A program made the position numbers and the translations under genes. Shown here piece by piece: positions 19,408 through 28,630 of a stretch of DNA of 64,000 nucleotides. Under the pieces are notes generated by a model, which worked only from the letters and a program-made list of their open reading frames with translations, searched no databases and had not been told where the DNA came from. Location: positions 1 through 64,000 of the forward strand of contig CALXUG010000012.1 in NCBI GenBank assembly GCA_944391625.1, read 5' to 3'. This DNA is from an uncultured Clostridia bacterium (lineage in GTDB: Bacteria; Bacillota; Peptococcia; Peptococcales; Peptococcaceae). The number at the start of each line of letters is the position of its first letter. Positions within the stretch are counted from its first letter, which is position 1.

Positions 19408-19452
19408 ACAAAAAGCCAACCTTGCCGTTGATGGGCAGGGTTGGCTTTTTGT
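19408..19452. terminator. Bidirectional terminator after tatD
   Basis: Arms AAAAAGCCAACCTTGCC and GGGCAGGGTTGGCTTTTT with a 6-nt loop and A/T runs on both sides. It ends tatD (minus strand) and can stop readthrough from the permease side. Confidence 0.85.
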
Positions 19453-19468
19453 TATAATTGTGCAGGCA

Positions 19469-20236
19469 TCAGATGCCGTAAACACGTTTTCCGTTCTGAT
19501 AGGTGATTTCTATCAGTTCTTCTACAGGCATATTGCGGATTTGGGCAATTTTTTCTGCTGTGTGTTGCACCAGCATAGGTTCGTTGCGTTTGCCGCGGAA
19601 GGGGACCGGTGCCATATAAGGGCAATCTGTTTCAATGACCAGATGGTCCAAAGGAATGGCTGCGGCTACCTCTACGGTTTTGCGGGCATTTTTAAAGGTG
19701 ACAGGGCCGCCCAGGCCGATGTAAAAGCCCAGTTTGATAACTTCCAGCGCCATTTCTACACTGCCGGAGAAGGCGTGCAGAATGCCGCCGACCTGACGGG
19801 CGCTGCTGGTTTTTAAAATATCCAGTGTATCACCGTGGGCCTCCCTGTCGTGGATGACCAGCGGTTTGTGCAGCTGGCAGGCCAGGTCGATGTGCTGCCG
19901 GAACAATTGCTTTTGTGCTTCTTTGGTGGAAACATCCCAGTAGTAGTCCAGTCCGGTTTCACCAATGCCCACCACCTTGGGGTGCTGAGCCAGCTGACAG
20001 ATCATATCCCAGCCTTCCGGTGTGTAGGTGGTAACGTCTTCGGGATGAAGCCCTACTGCGGCGTATAGCTTATCATACTGCTCTGCCAGTGCCACTGTGC
20101 GGGGGCAATCGTCCAGATTACAGCCGATATTGACCACCAGCGCCATATTGTCATAAATGCGCTGAATCACTTGCTGGCGGTCTTCGTCAAATTTTTCGTC
20201 CAGAATATGGGCATGGGTATCAAATAAGTTCATCAT
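19469..20236 (-). CDS. tatD: TatD-family metal-dependent deoxyribonuclease
   Basis: TIM-barrel metallo-nuclease of the TatD/YabD family (3'-5' exonuclease activity in characterised members). Metal-binding motifs: DTHAHILD at the start, GETGLDYYWD, and IETDCPYMAP. The start at 20236 follows GAGGA by 5 nt and lies 8 nt after the metG stop, so the pair is an operon; an upstream ATG at 20251 would overlap metG and lacks a ribosome site. In Bacillus the metS-yabD pair has the same order near the origin. Confidence 0.92.
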   Translation of the reverse strand: MMNLFDTHAHILDEKFDEDRQQVIQRIYDNMALVVNIGCNLDDCPRTVALAEQYDKLYAAVGLHPEDVTTYTPEGWDMICQLAQHPKVVGIGETGLDYYWDVSTKEAQKQLFRQHIDLACQLHKPLVIHDREAHGDTLDILKTSSARQVGGILHAFSGSVEMALEVIKLGFYIGLGGPVTFKNARKTVEVAAAIPLDHLVIETDCPYMAPVPFRGKRNEPMLVQHTAEKIAQIRNMPVEELIEITYQNGKRVYGI

Positions 20237-20244
20237 GTTGGTCC

Positions 20245-22245
20245 TCAGCAAACGGTAGAACCTGATGGAATTTCTGCTTTGCTTACCTGCAGCACTTCCA
20301 GCAGGCTGTCATCGTCGGTTGCTGCTGATAACAGCATACCGTGAGAAACAATGCCGCGGATTTTTTTAGGTGCCAGGTTGGCCACCAGAACCAGTTTTTT
20401 GCCCACTAATTCTTCCGGACTTTCATAGAATTTGGCAATACCGGATACAACGGTGCGGACTTCATCGCCCATTTTCAGTTTGAATTGCAGCAGTTTGTCT
20501 GCTTTTTCTACTTTGCTGCATTCCAGCACTTCTACCACCCGCAGATCCAGTTTGGCAAAGTCATCGTAAGTGATTTCCGCTTTGGCTTGGGCCGGTGCCT
20601 CAGCAGTCTGCTTGGTTTCCTTTTTGGCCTCTGCTTTGGCAGCTGGTTTTTCTTCTTTGACTTTTTCCGGTTTTGCTTCTTCTTTTGGTAAATCCAAAGA
20701 TTTTGGATCGATGCGTGGGAAGATGGCATCTTTTTTGCAGACTTTAACGCCGGTTTCTACCTGGCCCCATACACAGCCATCGGCCCAGGCGCGGCCTTCT
20801 AATGTTTGTCCGGTCTGTTCGGCAACTTTGCCCGGTACCAACGGCATAAACGGCGACAGCAAAATGGTGCTGATACGGATAGATTCCATCAGGTTGTACA
20901 ATACAGTACCCAACACAGCTTTTTGGCTTTCGTCTTTGGCCAGTACCCAAGGCGCAGTTTCATCAATATATTTATTGGCGCGGCTGATTAATTTCCAGAT
21001 GGCAGCCAGCGCATTTGGGAAGTCCATTTTTTCTAAGCAGGCAGCAGCTTCATTGCCTACGGACAACGCCAGTTCTTTCAGTTCAGCGTCAAATTCGCTG
21101 GCTGGTGTGTCAGCTGGGGCAGGCACAATACCTTCAAAATATTTGTCAATCATAGCTACGGTGCGGCTTACCAGATTGCCAAAGTCGTTGGCCAGGTCGG
21201 TGTTGATGCGTTTTACCAATGCTTCTTCGGAATAGTAGCCGTCGGAGCCGGTGGAAATTTCCCGCAGCAGGAAGTAGCGGATGGCATCGACGCCGTATTT
21301 ATCCAGCAGTACGTTAGGATCTACCACGTTGCCTTTGGATTTGGACATTTTGCCGCTGTTCAGTAATACCCAGCCGTGACCAAAAATCTGTTTTGGCAGC
21401 GGCAGGTCGGCAGCCATTAAAATGCATGGCCAGATGATAGCATGGAACCGGGCGATATCTTTGCCCACCAGATGAATGTTGGCCGGCCAGAATTTCTGGA
21501 ACAATTCATCGTGATCGGTGCCGTATCCCAGTGCAGAGATATAGTTGGTCAGTGCGTCAAACCATACATAAATAACATGCTTGTCGTTGATTGGTACAGG
21601 AATCCCCCAGTCAAAGGTGGTGCGGGAAATGCACAAATCTTCCAGCCCCTGTTTGATAAAGCTGATCATTTCATTGCGGCGGGCTGCCGGCTGGATAAAG
21701 TCGGGATGATCTTCGATGTATTGCAGCAGACGATCCTGATATTTGCTCATTTTAAAGAAATAGCTTTCTTCTTTGATCAATTCGGTAGGGCGGCCGCAAT
21801 CTGGACAATTGCCGTCTACCAGCTGACGTTCTGTAAAGAAGGTTTCGCATGGTGTGCAGTAGTGTCCTTCGTATTCGGATTTGTAGATATCGCCTTTTTC
21901 ATAGATGGTTTTGAAAATCTGCTGTACCACTTCCATATGGCGAGGCTGGGTGGTGCGGATAAAGTCGTCGTTGGAAATCAGCAGCCGTTTCCATAAATCC
22001 TGAAAGGTAGCCACAATTTTGTCAGTATATTGGATTGGGGTAACACCCTGGGCTTTGGCTACCCGTTCAATTTTCTGGCCGTGTTCGTCAGAACCGGTTA
22101 AAAAGTAGGTTTCGTAGCCCTGCATCCGTTTGTAGCGGGTCATGGTGTCTGCCATAACGGTGCAGTAAGCATGGCCAATATGTAAATTGGCGCTGGGATA
22201 ATAGATGGGTGTGGTAATGTAAAACCGTTTTTGTTCTTCTGTCAT
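20245..22245 (-). CDS. metG: Methionyl-tRNA synthetase with C-terminal tRNA-binding domain
   Basis: Class I synthetase that charges tRNA-Met. The HIGH box (HIGHAY, near residue 23), a zinc-binding CTPCETFF...CPDCG insert, and KMSKSKGN (near 298) are intact. An Ala/Lys/Glu-rich linker (about residues 515-560) joins the catalytic part to a tRBD/EMAP-type tRNA-binding domain (about 565-666). Expression should be controlled by the T-box leader upstream, that is, induced when uncharged tRNA-Met accumulates. Confidence 0.97.
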   Translation of the reverse strand: MTEEQKRFYITTPIYYPSANLHIGHAYCTVMADTMTRYKRMQGYETYFLTGSDEHGQKIERVAKAQGVTPIQYTDKIVATFQDLWKRLLISNDDFIRTTQPRHMEVVQQIFKTIYEKGDIYKSEYEGHYCTPCETFFTERQLVDGNCPDCGRPTELIKEESYFFKMSKYQDRLLQYIEDHPDFIQPAARRNEMISFIKQGLEDLCISRTTFDWGIPVPINDKHVIYVWFDALTNYISALGYGTDHDELFQKFWPANIHLVGKDIARFHAIIWPCILMAADLPLPKQIFGHGWVLLNSGKMSKSKGNVVDPNVLLDKYGVDAIRYFLLREISTGSDGYYSEEALVKRINTDLANDFGNLVSRTVAMIDKYFEGIVPAPADTPASEFDAELKELALSVGNEAAACLEKMDFPNALAAIWKLISRANKYIDETAPWVLAKDESQKAVLGTVLYNLMESIRISTILLSPFMPLVPGKVAEQTGQTLEGRAWADGCVWGQVETGVKVCKKDAIFPRIDPKSLDLPKEEAKPEKVKEEKPAAKAEAKKETKQTAEAPAQAKAEITYDDFAKLDLRVVEVLECSKVEKADKLLQFKLKMGDEVRTVVSGIAKFYESPEELVGKKLVLVANLAPKKIRGIVSHGMLLSAATDDDSLLEVLQVSKAEIPSGSTVC

Positions 22246-22344
22246 AGAAAAACCTCCTTATAAAATATGAAACGATTGTTGTTTTGTGATTAGCCAAACA
22301 GGAAGAATGCAGGCGGGATAAAAGCGTGGTGCATGCTGCTGTTG

Positions 22345-22612
22345 CTGGTAAATAAAAAAAGCCCGTTCCTGTCAGAACAGGGACGAGTTTCTATCGTGGT
22401 ACCACCCTGCTTTATTCTGTATATTTATGGCAGTATACAGAATCTCAGCAGATTTGATAACGGAAATCAACCGGAACGCAGGTTCATACTCCAGGCTCAT
22501 TTTCACTAGTGCTGTCAGTCTGAACTCGCAGCAAAATGTTCAGCTCTCTGTGCCGCAGCGGGCTAGATACTCTACCTTTCTTCATATTTATGGCATATTT
22601 ATTCTGGATATA
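22345..22612 (-). promoter_or_regulatory. T-box riboswitch (tRNA-Met responsive) before metG
   Basis: Read on the minus strand, the leader holds the T-box core GGGTGGTACCACG (within 22395-22409) and, downstream, a terminator stem CGTCCCTGTTC...GAACGGGC followed by seven T (ending about 22350). CAGGG of the T-box can pair with CCCTG of the terminator, giving the antiterminator. A Stem I with the AGAGAGC element lies at about 22550, and the probable specifier codon is AUG at 22500-22498, fitting methionine. The specifier position is inferred from its distance and context, not from a computed fold. Confidence 0.88.
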
Positions 22613-22618
22613 AAATAT

Positions 22619-22647
22619 AGTATAGAAAAAGACGGGTCGTCCGTCAA
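22619..22647 (-). promoter_or_regulatory. Promoter of the metG T-box leader
   Basis: TTGACG (22647-22642) and TATACT (22624-22619) are separated by exactly 17 nt on the minus strand, a strong housekeeping-sigma promoter about 30 nt before Stem I. Confidence 0.8.
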
Positions 22648-22722
22648 GTTTTTTCTTTAAATATTTTAATAGATGTAAAAAGACAATATTTTGAAAATAT
22701 TTACACTTTTCAGGAGAATTAA

Positions 22723-22751
22723 TTGACTTTTTTCCCGAAAAATGGTATTAT
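22723..22751 (+). promoter_or_regulatory. Promoter of the abrB-like gene
   Basis: TTGACT (22723-22728), a 17-nt spacer and TATTAT (22746-22751), followed 74 nt later by the start codon. Confidence 0.75.
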
Positions 22752-22824
22752 CAAGGCAGAGTTAACAAAGAATGTAAATTCTGTTATCAAACAGGATTTT
22801 TGAAAAAAGTGAGGAGGAACAATT

Positions 22825-23091
22825 ATGAAATCAACAGGTATTGTTCGTAAAGTAGATGAATTAGGCAGAGTAGTCATTCCAATTGAATTAAGAAGAACAT
22901 TGGGCATTGATGAAAAAGATGCATTAGAAATCTATACAGATAATGAAAAAATTGTTTTGAAAAAATACGAACCTGCTTGCATTTTCTGCAACAATGCTGA
23001 AAATGTACAGAATTTTAAAGGCAAACTGGTTTGCACAGAATGTGTAAAAAAAATGATGGAAAATTTGGATCAGGCCAGTGATATTGTTTAA
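22825..23091 (+). CDS. abrB: AbrB/SpoVT-family transition-state regulator with cysteine-pair tail
   Basis: Small DNA-binding regulator, 88 aa. The swapped-hairpin AbrB domain occupies residues 1-50 (STGIVRKVDELGRVVIPIELRRTLGI). The tail carries CIFC (about residues 53-56) and CTEC (about 72-75), a likely zinc ribbon found in clostridial AbrB paralogues. It is divergent from metG across the T-box leader, the same gene neighbours as abrB in Bacillus. The ribosome site GAGGAGG precedes ATG 22825. Confidence 0.9.
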   Translation: MKSTGIVRKVDELGRVVIPIELRRTLGIDEKDALEIYTDNEKIVLKKYEPACIFCNNAENVQNFKGKLVCTECVKKMMENLDQASDIV

Positions 23092-23105
23092 TGTATAAGA
23101 AATAG

Positions 23106-23162
23106 GCTCTCTTTAAGGAAATCGCAGATATTGCTGCAGAGTTCTTTAAAGAGAGCTTTTTT
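23106..23162 (+). terminator. Terminator after the abrB-like gene
   Basis: Arms GCTCTCTTTAAGGAA (23106-23120) and TTCTTTAAAGAGAGC (23142-23156) pair apart from one position and are followed by six T. Confidence 0.85.
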
Positions 23163-23223
23163 GTGTGGTTTTAAGAGAACTTTTTGTGGAATGTATTTTT
23201 TAACAACTTGTGGAAGTTCTTCT

Positions 23224-23252
23224 TTGCAGGAAGAAAAACGATGTAGTATAAT
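23224..23252 (+). promoter_or_regulatory. Promoter of the transglutaminase-like gene
   Basis: TTGCAG (23224-23229), 17-nt spacer, TATAAT (23247-23252). Confidence 0.65.
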
Positions 23253-23341
23253 AAAGGGTAAAGCAAAGTTATAGAGAATATTGAAATGATAATAAAACGA
23301 TGATATATCAGATAGCAGGCATGGGACGGAGTGAAACGATA

Positions 23342-24601
23342 GTGAAAAAACGGATATTGGGCGCAGTTTTGTTATGCAGTTGTTTGTTTGCCGGCACAGC
23401 ATATGGGGCAGAGGCTGTTACAGCGCAGGGAAGTAATACGGTGATATTGGTAGATGGCACCGCGCAGGAAATTTATCCATATAATATAGATGGAAATAAT
23501 TATTTTAAACTGAGAGATATGGCGGCGGTGTTAGCCGGTACAGATAAATCTTTTGCAGTGGAATGGGATGAAAGCAAAAATGCAATCAATTTGAATACCT
23601 CCAATGCTTATGTGCTGGGGGAAAATGATTTGCAGTTTCCAGCCGGAGCGTTGACAGCAACTGCAGAGCTTTCGCCGGTGGTGTTGTATTGTGATGGCGC
23701 GGAGCTGGCAATAGATGCATATAATATAGATGGCAATAATTATTTTAAACTCAGAGATATCGGTGAGGCTGTAGGATTTGCAGTAAATTGGGATGACACA
23801 ACGCAGCTGATGCAGATTGATACCAGCAGTGTGGGAACTGCCAGCGTGACACAGGGAAATTATATGTATCAGGGCAATGCTGACGGCAGTGATATTTTAT
23901 TGGATGAAAGTTTTACCAATCCTGATTATTGGGACAACCTTCCGGCTTTTGATGTGGTTGTGGAAGAGGAACAGGAACCGAGCGCAGATGCAAAAGAAGA
24001 GAATTCAACTATGGATACCGGAACGGTATCTGCCGATGTGCAGCAACTGCTCAATCATGCCACGCTGCAGCCGAAGTTGACCCGGTTTGAAATTTTGAAT
24101 GATTTGATTCTTGGTTTTATGGAACAAAATTTTACCGATGATATGGACACCTACACAAAAGCAAAAGTGGCCTACGATTATTTTATCAATACTACCCAGT
24201 ATACCACAGCTACTCAGCTGGACAGCAGTTGGTTCAGTGCAGAGGAATTGGCTGTTATCTGGCAGCATTATCCGGAACGGTATGCAATTCCGATTTTGCT
24301 GGATCACAAAGGTGTCTGCAATCATTATTCGTCTGCTTATGCGGCTATCTTGCAGGCTATTGGTCTGGATGTGCAGGTGGTCAGCGGAAAAACCAAGTCA
24401 TCGGCCGGTGGTTACAGCAGCCATGTGTGGGTGACTGTTCGTATTGACGGGGTGGATTATTTGTTTGATCCACAGGTAGAACAGCGCATTGCGCAGAGAA
24501 ACGGTAATGTAATTCAGTATTACCGTTTTGGGAAACCGGTGAATCAGTTGCTGAATGATTACCAGGCGGACAGCCGTTATACTTTTGCCGAACAAAAATA
24601 G
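23342..24601 (+). CDS. Secreted protein with copper-amine-oxidase-N-like repeats and a transglutaminase-like domain
   Basis: A signal peptide (KKRILGAVLLCSCLFAGTAYG) precedes two tandem repeats of a stalk-like domain, each with YNIDGNNYFKLRD (about residues 46 and 126), typical of the copper amine oxidase N-terminal domain family often found on clostridial surface proteins. The C-terminal half is a transglutaminase-like fold with Cys in KGVCNHYSSAYA, His in SSHVWVTV and Asp in YLFDPQ, a plausible catalytic triad. GTG 23342 is preferred because GGAG lies 10 nt upstream and the signal peptide then starts at once; ATG 23321 is possible. Role is probably wall or peptide remodelling, not certain. 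Confidence 0.8.
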   Translation: MKKRILGAVLLCSCLFAGTAYGAEAVTAQGSNTVILVDGTAQEIYPYNIDGNNYFKLRDMAAVLAGTDKSFAVEWDESKNAINLNTSNAYVLGENDLQFPAGALTATAELSPVVLYCDGAELAIDAYNIDGNNYFKLRDIGEAVGFAVNWDDTTQLMQIDTSSVGTASVTQGNYMYQGNADGSDILLDESFTNPDYWDNLPAFDVVVEEEQEPSADAKEENSTMDTGTVSADVQQLLNHATLQPKLTRFEILNDLILGFMEQNFTDDMDTYTKAKVAYDYFINTTQYTTATQLDSSWFSAEELAVIWQHYPERYAIPILLDHKGVCNHYSSAYAAILQAIGLDVQVVSGKTKSSAGGYSSHVWVTVRIDGVDYLFDPQVEQRIAQRNGNVIQYYRFGKPVNQLLNDYQADSRYTFAEQK

Positions 24602-24662
24602 GACATGCCTGATAAGCCAGCGCCGTGGATTTGTCGGGTAGGTGGTTTGAATTAAAACAATT

Positions 24663-24707
24663 AAAACAGACAGAACATTGCAGTATTGCAGTTTTCTGTC
24701 TGTTTTT
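24663..24707. terminator. Bidirectional terminator between convergent genes
   Basis: Arms AAAACAGACAGAA and TTCTGTCTGTTTTT around an inner TGCAGTATTGCA element; A and T runs allow function on both strands between the two convergent genes. Confidence 0.8.
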
Positions 24708-24742
24708 GTTTCTTACATTTTCTTTATTTTTATATGCTTACT

Positions 24743-26875
24743 TTATTGAATTTCATTACTTGCAGTGAAAAAGCTATATCCATTTTTGCCTTGACGCTTA
24801 GAACGATATAAAGCTTTATCAGATTTTATATATAAATCTTCAAAGCATATTCCGTCAAAGGGGACAAGGGCAATTCCCACAGAGGCGCTAACCTGAATGC
24901 TGCCGTTTTTCCAGAGATATTCTAATTGCAATTTATGCAGCAATTTTTCTACAGCATTTACTACAGCGTTTCTGCTTTTAATATCTTTCATATAGATGAT
25001 AAACTCATCGCCGCCAAGTCTGGCAATAATATCTGTCTTTCGGAAATTGTCTTCCAGCGTTTTGGCAACTTTTTGCAGCAATTCATCTCCTTGCGAGTGC
25101 CCCAAACAATCATTGACTGCTTTAAAATTATCTAAATCTATGATGATAAATGCATCCATCTCATCCTTGATGTTCAAAAGCCGTTGCTCAATTTCCGTGT
25201 ATGCGCCATTTCGGTTATAAAGATTGGTAAGTGTATCTGTATTTGCCATTTTATGAGCCATCGTCAAAATTTGCTGCTGTTCCTTCTGGCGGAAGTACTC
25301 TTTGGTAATATCCTTCCGAATCATGAACAAAGTTTGATTCTCTCGGTCATAATTTTGGATGGTAACTTGCTTTCTGTTGTAGTTTCCATTGTCGTCAATC
25401 ATTCCTGCTTCGATTTTATAACTATCCTCGTTCTGTAGACGTTTTGCCATATAGTCCGGTGTCATTAATTCAATAACCTTATCCTGCTCATCTAAAACGA
25501 TGTATTTTTTGTTATAGTCAGTCATGGTTTTCACATAATCATTTCCACGCTGTGGTGGCAACAGGAGATTTTCATCGTTTTTACAAAAGTTCAAAAACGA
25601 ATTATTTTTTAAATCGACATAATACAGATAGTCGCTATCGCTAAAAACGAAATGTTTTAGGATTGAATTTATAAGATGCTTTTCATCCACATCACAAAAT
25701 GTCAAATATATCTTATCCTTATTTTGGGGTATACATAAAGTTTCAATGCATTTCCATTTAAAAGTTTTTTCGCCTTCTCTTGCGGGAAAATCAAAAGTGT
25801 AAGTATCCTGTTTTTCTACAACCAATTTCAAATTGTCAATATCAAGGAAATGCTTTATGGCATCTTTTTCTTTACTTATGTTAAAACGCTCAATGATTGC
25901 ATGATATAACTGTTCAATAGACAAGATCTTTTGATCCAGTTCGTTTATATTACTTTTTAAGAAATATGCTTGCTCTGTACAGAGATTGATTTCTACAATA
26001 GACGAATACACATTGTAAAAAGCATCTAAAATTTCATTTTTTTCATTTGTTAAATCGAATACTCTTTTTTTATCGGATATATCATGTATGCAAAGCAGCA
26101 ATTTAACACTTCCGGCAATAGTTACTGGTAAGACTTTGGCATCCACCCAGCAATAGTCTCCGGAAATAGTTCTTATCTTACATTCAATTTGTCGAGTATG
26201 CTTTTCGTTAACAATTTTCTGCAATGCTGCTGGTTTAAACATGCTGTTAAATAAGTCAATATAATCGGGATGTACTTGTTCCCTTATGGCAAAGAGAATA
26301 TTGTTTCCATCTCCAATTTCACAATATTTATTTTTCTTTGAAAATACAGTATTAACAGTTAAGCTGACACTATCTATTTCATACAGTTCTTCGATATTTT
26401 CGATAATGTAGGGGGCATATAATTTCAACTTTTTTGGGTCTGCGATGTTGTGTTCAATATCTACAGAATCAAGTTCCAGTTCATTTGTAACATCGTAATG
26501 CCACCCCTTGAAACGAAAACCTTCCGTGTATGTTTCATCAAGGTATCCTCCGCATCGAACCCAAAGCCATCCCTTTTGCGGGTGCTGCCACAAGTATTTT
26601 ACTTCTGACGGTTTTCCTTGTTTTAATGCTTCTACTGTTTGTATGACGATTTCCAGGTACTTGGGATCGATATTTTTCATCCAATGTTCATAAAGTTTTT
26701 CCGGTTCTAATGCATTCGCCTCTACACCTAAAACTGTATGTATGGTTGTATCACCGTACATTTTAGGTGTACCATGATTGGGAATTTCAATAATCCAAAA
26801 CCCCACCTGCATATGTGTCAGTACCTGCGTAATATGTAAAATATCCATCATTTCATTGTTAGTTATATTACCCAC
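24743..26875 (-). CDS. PAS-domain diguanylate cyclase (GGDEF)
   Basis: Makes cyclic di-GMP. At least two PAS-type sensor domains occupy the first half (about residues 10-130 and 180-260) and a further divergent sensor region follows. The catalytic domain (about 545-700) has an intact GGDEF in RLGGDEFIIYM, and RKTD five residues upstream fits the RxxD product-inhibition site. There is no EAL domain and no transmembrane segment. GTG 26875 is chosen because GGAGGT (26888-26883) lies 7 nt upstream; the longer frame starts at TTG 26890, inside the ribosome site. The gene is visibly richer in A/T than the neighbours. Confidence 0.9.
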   Translation of the reverse strand: MGNITNNEMMDILHITQVLTHMQVGFWIIEIPNHGTPKMYGDTTIHTVLGVEANALEPEKLYEHWMKNIDPKYLEIVIQTVEALKQGKPSEVKYLWQHPQKGWLWVRCGGYLDETYTEGFRFKGWHYDVTNELELDSVDIEHNIADPKKLKLYAPYIIENIEELYEIDSVSLTVNTVFSKKNKYCEIGDGNNILFAIREQVHPDYIDLFNSMFKPAALQKIVNEKHTRQIECKIRTISGDYCWVDAKVLPVTIAGSVKLLLCIHDISDKKRVFDLTNEKNEILDAFYNVYSSIVEINLCTEQAYFLKSNINELDQKILSIEQLYHAIIERFNISKEKDAIKHFLDIDNLKLVVEKQDTYTFDFPAREGEKTFKWKCIETLCIPQNKDKIYLTFCDVDEKHLINSILKHFVFSDSDYLYYVDLKNNSFLNFCKNDENLLLPPQRGNDYVKTMTDYNKKYIVLDEQDKVIELMTPDYMAKRLQNEDSYKIEAGMIDDNGNYNRKQVTIQNYDRENQTLFMIRKDITKEYFRQKEQQQILTMAHKMANTDTLTNLYNRNGAYTEIEQRLLNIKDEMDAFIIIDLDNFKAVNDCLGHSQGDELLQKVAKTLEDNFRKTDIIARLGGDEFIIYMKDIKSRNAVVNAVEKLLHKLQLEYLWKNGSIQVSASVGIALVPFDGICFEDLYIKSDKALYRSKRQGKNGYSFFTASNEIQ

Positions 26876-26890
26876 CTTGTTGACCTCCAA

Positions 26891-27186
26891 AAAATTATTC
26901 TCTGTCTCGTTTTCAGAGAATTTTTCAATAAAGCGGTTAATTTAATCTATTTTTGATTCACCGCATATGTTTCGGCTTCTAGTATACTATACGTCATTCT
27001 AAAAAACAAATTAAATGCTAATTTATAATAATCATGTGATATTTACCGATTTTTATAGAATATCTTTTGTTAACTTTCTGCTTGTTTTGAAGCGGCTGTG
27101 CCTCATTATGGTATGTGACAGTGCAGGGACCGATGGAGGAATTGCTGTGCAATATTACAGCGCATATAAAATGAATACGGAAATAC
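26891..27186. other. Intergenic stretch without gene
   Basis: About 300 A/T-rich bases upstream of the cyclase gene. A 112-codon frame from 27015 has no ribosome site or recognisable domain. I see nothing beyond the hairpin that follows. Confidence 0.5.
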
Positions 27187-27221
27187 AAAAATGGACGTGG
27201 CCGAAGCTACGTCCATTTTTT
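27187..27221. terminator. Bidirectional terminator hairpin
   Basis: AAAAATGGACGT-GGCCGAAGCT-ACGTCCATTTTTT: perfect 12-bp outer arms with A and T runs. Likely serves the minus-strand Eis-like gene. Confidence 0.75.
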
Positions 27222-27312
27222 GTGAAAAATCAAAATTACGATGTGAGATTTTCAGATTTTTCAATGTTCTCTGTTACAACAGCGCTTAATGATGTTGAGC
27301 TGTTTTTTATCA

Positions 27313-28521
27313 TTAAAAATAATCGGATACATATGGTGTTTGCTGCTCGATAGAATCCTCCAGCATATCAATGATGGCTTCGCTGGTTTGAATGCGGCCG
27401 ATTTTAAACAGATAATCGGGCCGTTTATAGCCCATGAGCATGGTGGTCATGGTTTGAATACTGATGGTATCGTCACAGGTTTCTGCAATGGGTGTCGCCT
27501 GACCGCAGCCTTCCTTGCTGATGGTGAGCAGGAACGATCCCTGATTGCATTCCATAATGGGGTCTGTCAGTGTAAATTTCCATTGCCGTTCTACGGTATC
27601 CGGTTTAAAGGGATAGTTGGCGATAAAAGCCGGAAAATCCACGATACGTGCCATATAATAAGGGGATATGGTTTCTTTGATACTGGCATCTTCCAGCAAA
27701 AATGCCAGCGGCTCGTCGGTGTAGGTATCGCCTTTTACCACATCGATCATGGAAAAATGAGCCGATACAAAATTCCACAGTCCGGCGCGGGCTTCTTCGT
27801 TGTTAAAAATCATATCTTTGATATGAAATACTTCGTTGGCGATCCAGTAAATCAGATAACCGTCCGGCTCATTGTTCTCGTTATAATAAATGGCGGCCAT
27901 AATATCGTCCGAATCCCACAGCCAGTATTCATTCCAGGCCAACTCGTCCCGCAGAACAGCGCCGTGGGTATGCAGCGCATATTTATGATAGGTTTGTTTC
28001 AATTCATCACTGTCCGTTTTTACGCGGCGCACATCGCCTTTCACCTGCTGATTTTTTGGCAGCTGATAGTCGGCAATCTCATAAGAGATTTTATCAGAGA
28101 TAATTTCCCAGCCCTTTCTTCGATAATAGGGAATGGAGTAAGGATATAAATAGCAAATGTACTGACCTCTCTGGCGCATATTTTTCAGCGCCTGCTCCAG
28201 CAGTTTGTGCATCAGTCCCTGGCTGGAATATTCGGGATAGGTGCCCACGCCGGTCAGTCCGCCCATAGCGTAGGTTTTGCCGAAAATGCGTACCTGCATA
28301 GGATACACTGCCACTTGAGATATTAACGTGTCGCCGTCAAACCAGCCCAACACATCAGCTTTTTCCATAGTGGGAAACTTGGCGCGGATCATCTCTTTTT
28401 CCTGCCAGCCGATAGAGCTTAGCTCCTGCTCAGTTACCTGAAATACATAGCGCAGCAACGCATTGTATTGCTCCATATATTCACTGCCTACCGGTTTCAT
28501 GTGTAAGTTTTTCTTATTCAT
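27313..28521 (-). CDS. Eis-like GNAT N-acetyltransferase
   Basis: About 402 aa, the length of the Eis family (enhanced intracellular survival). The N-terminal GNAT fold has the acetyl-CoA loop region GGLTGVGTYPEYSSQGLMHKLL (about residues 88-110), followed by a second GNAT-like part and a C-terminal sterol-carrier-protein-like domain ending in the free C-terminus. Eis enzymes acetylate amines of aminoglycosides or proteins; here the substrate is unknown. Confidence 0.85.
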   Translation of the reverse strand: MNKKNLHMKPVGSEYMEQYNALLRYVFQVTEQELSSIGWQEKEMIRAKFPTMEKADVLGWFDGDTLISQVAVYPMQVRIFGKTYAMGGLTGVGTYPEYSSQGLMHKLLEQALKNMRQRGQYICYLYPYSIPYYRRKGWEIISDKISYEIADYQLPKNQQVKGDVRRVKTDSDELKQTYHKYALHTHGAVLRDELAWNEYWLWDSDDIMAAIYYNENNEPDGYLIYWIANEVFHIKDMIFNNEEARAGLWNFVSAHFSMIDVVKGDTYTDEPLAFLLEDASIKETISPYYMARIVDFPAFIANYPFKPDTVERQWKFTLTDPIMECNQGSFLLTISKEGCGQATPIAETCDDTISIQTMTTMLMGYKRPDYLFKIGRIQTSEAIIDMLEDSIEQQTPYVSDYF

Positions 28522-28630
28522 TGGGAAAACACCTTATTTTCTAATTTGGATATCAGCTTCTTATGTCATTTTCACACAGAAAAGAAGTCACTCATTACAT
28601 TCTCTATCATTTTGCAGTTCCCCTGCCAAT

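Noticed and set aside
27015-27353. 112-codon frame upstream of the cyclase
   Set aside because: It runs through the terminator hairpin and into the end of the acetyltransferase gene, with no ribosome site.
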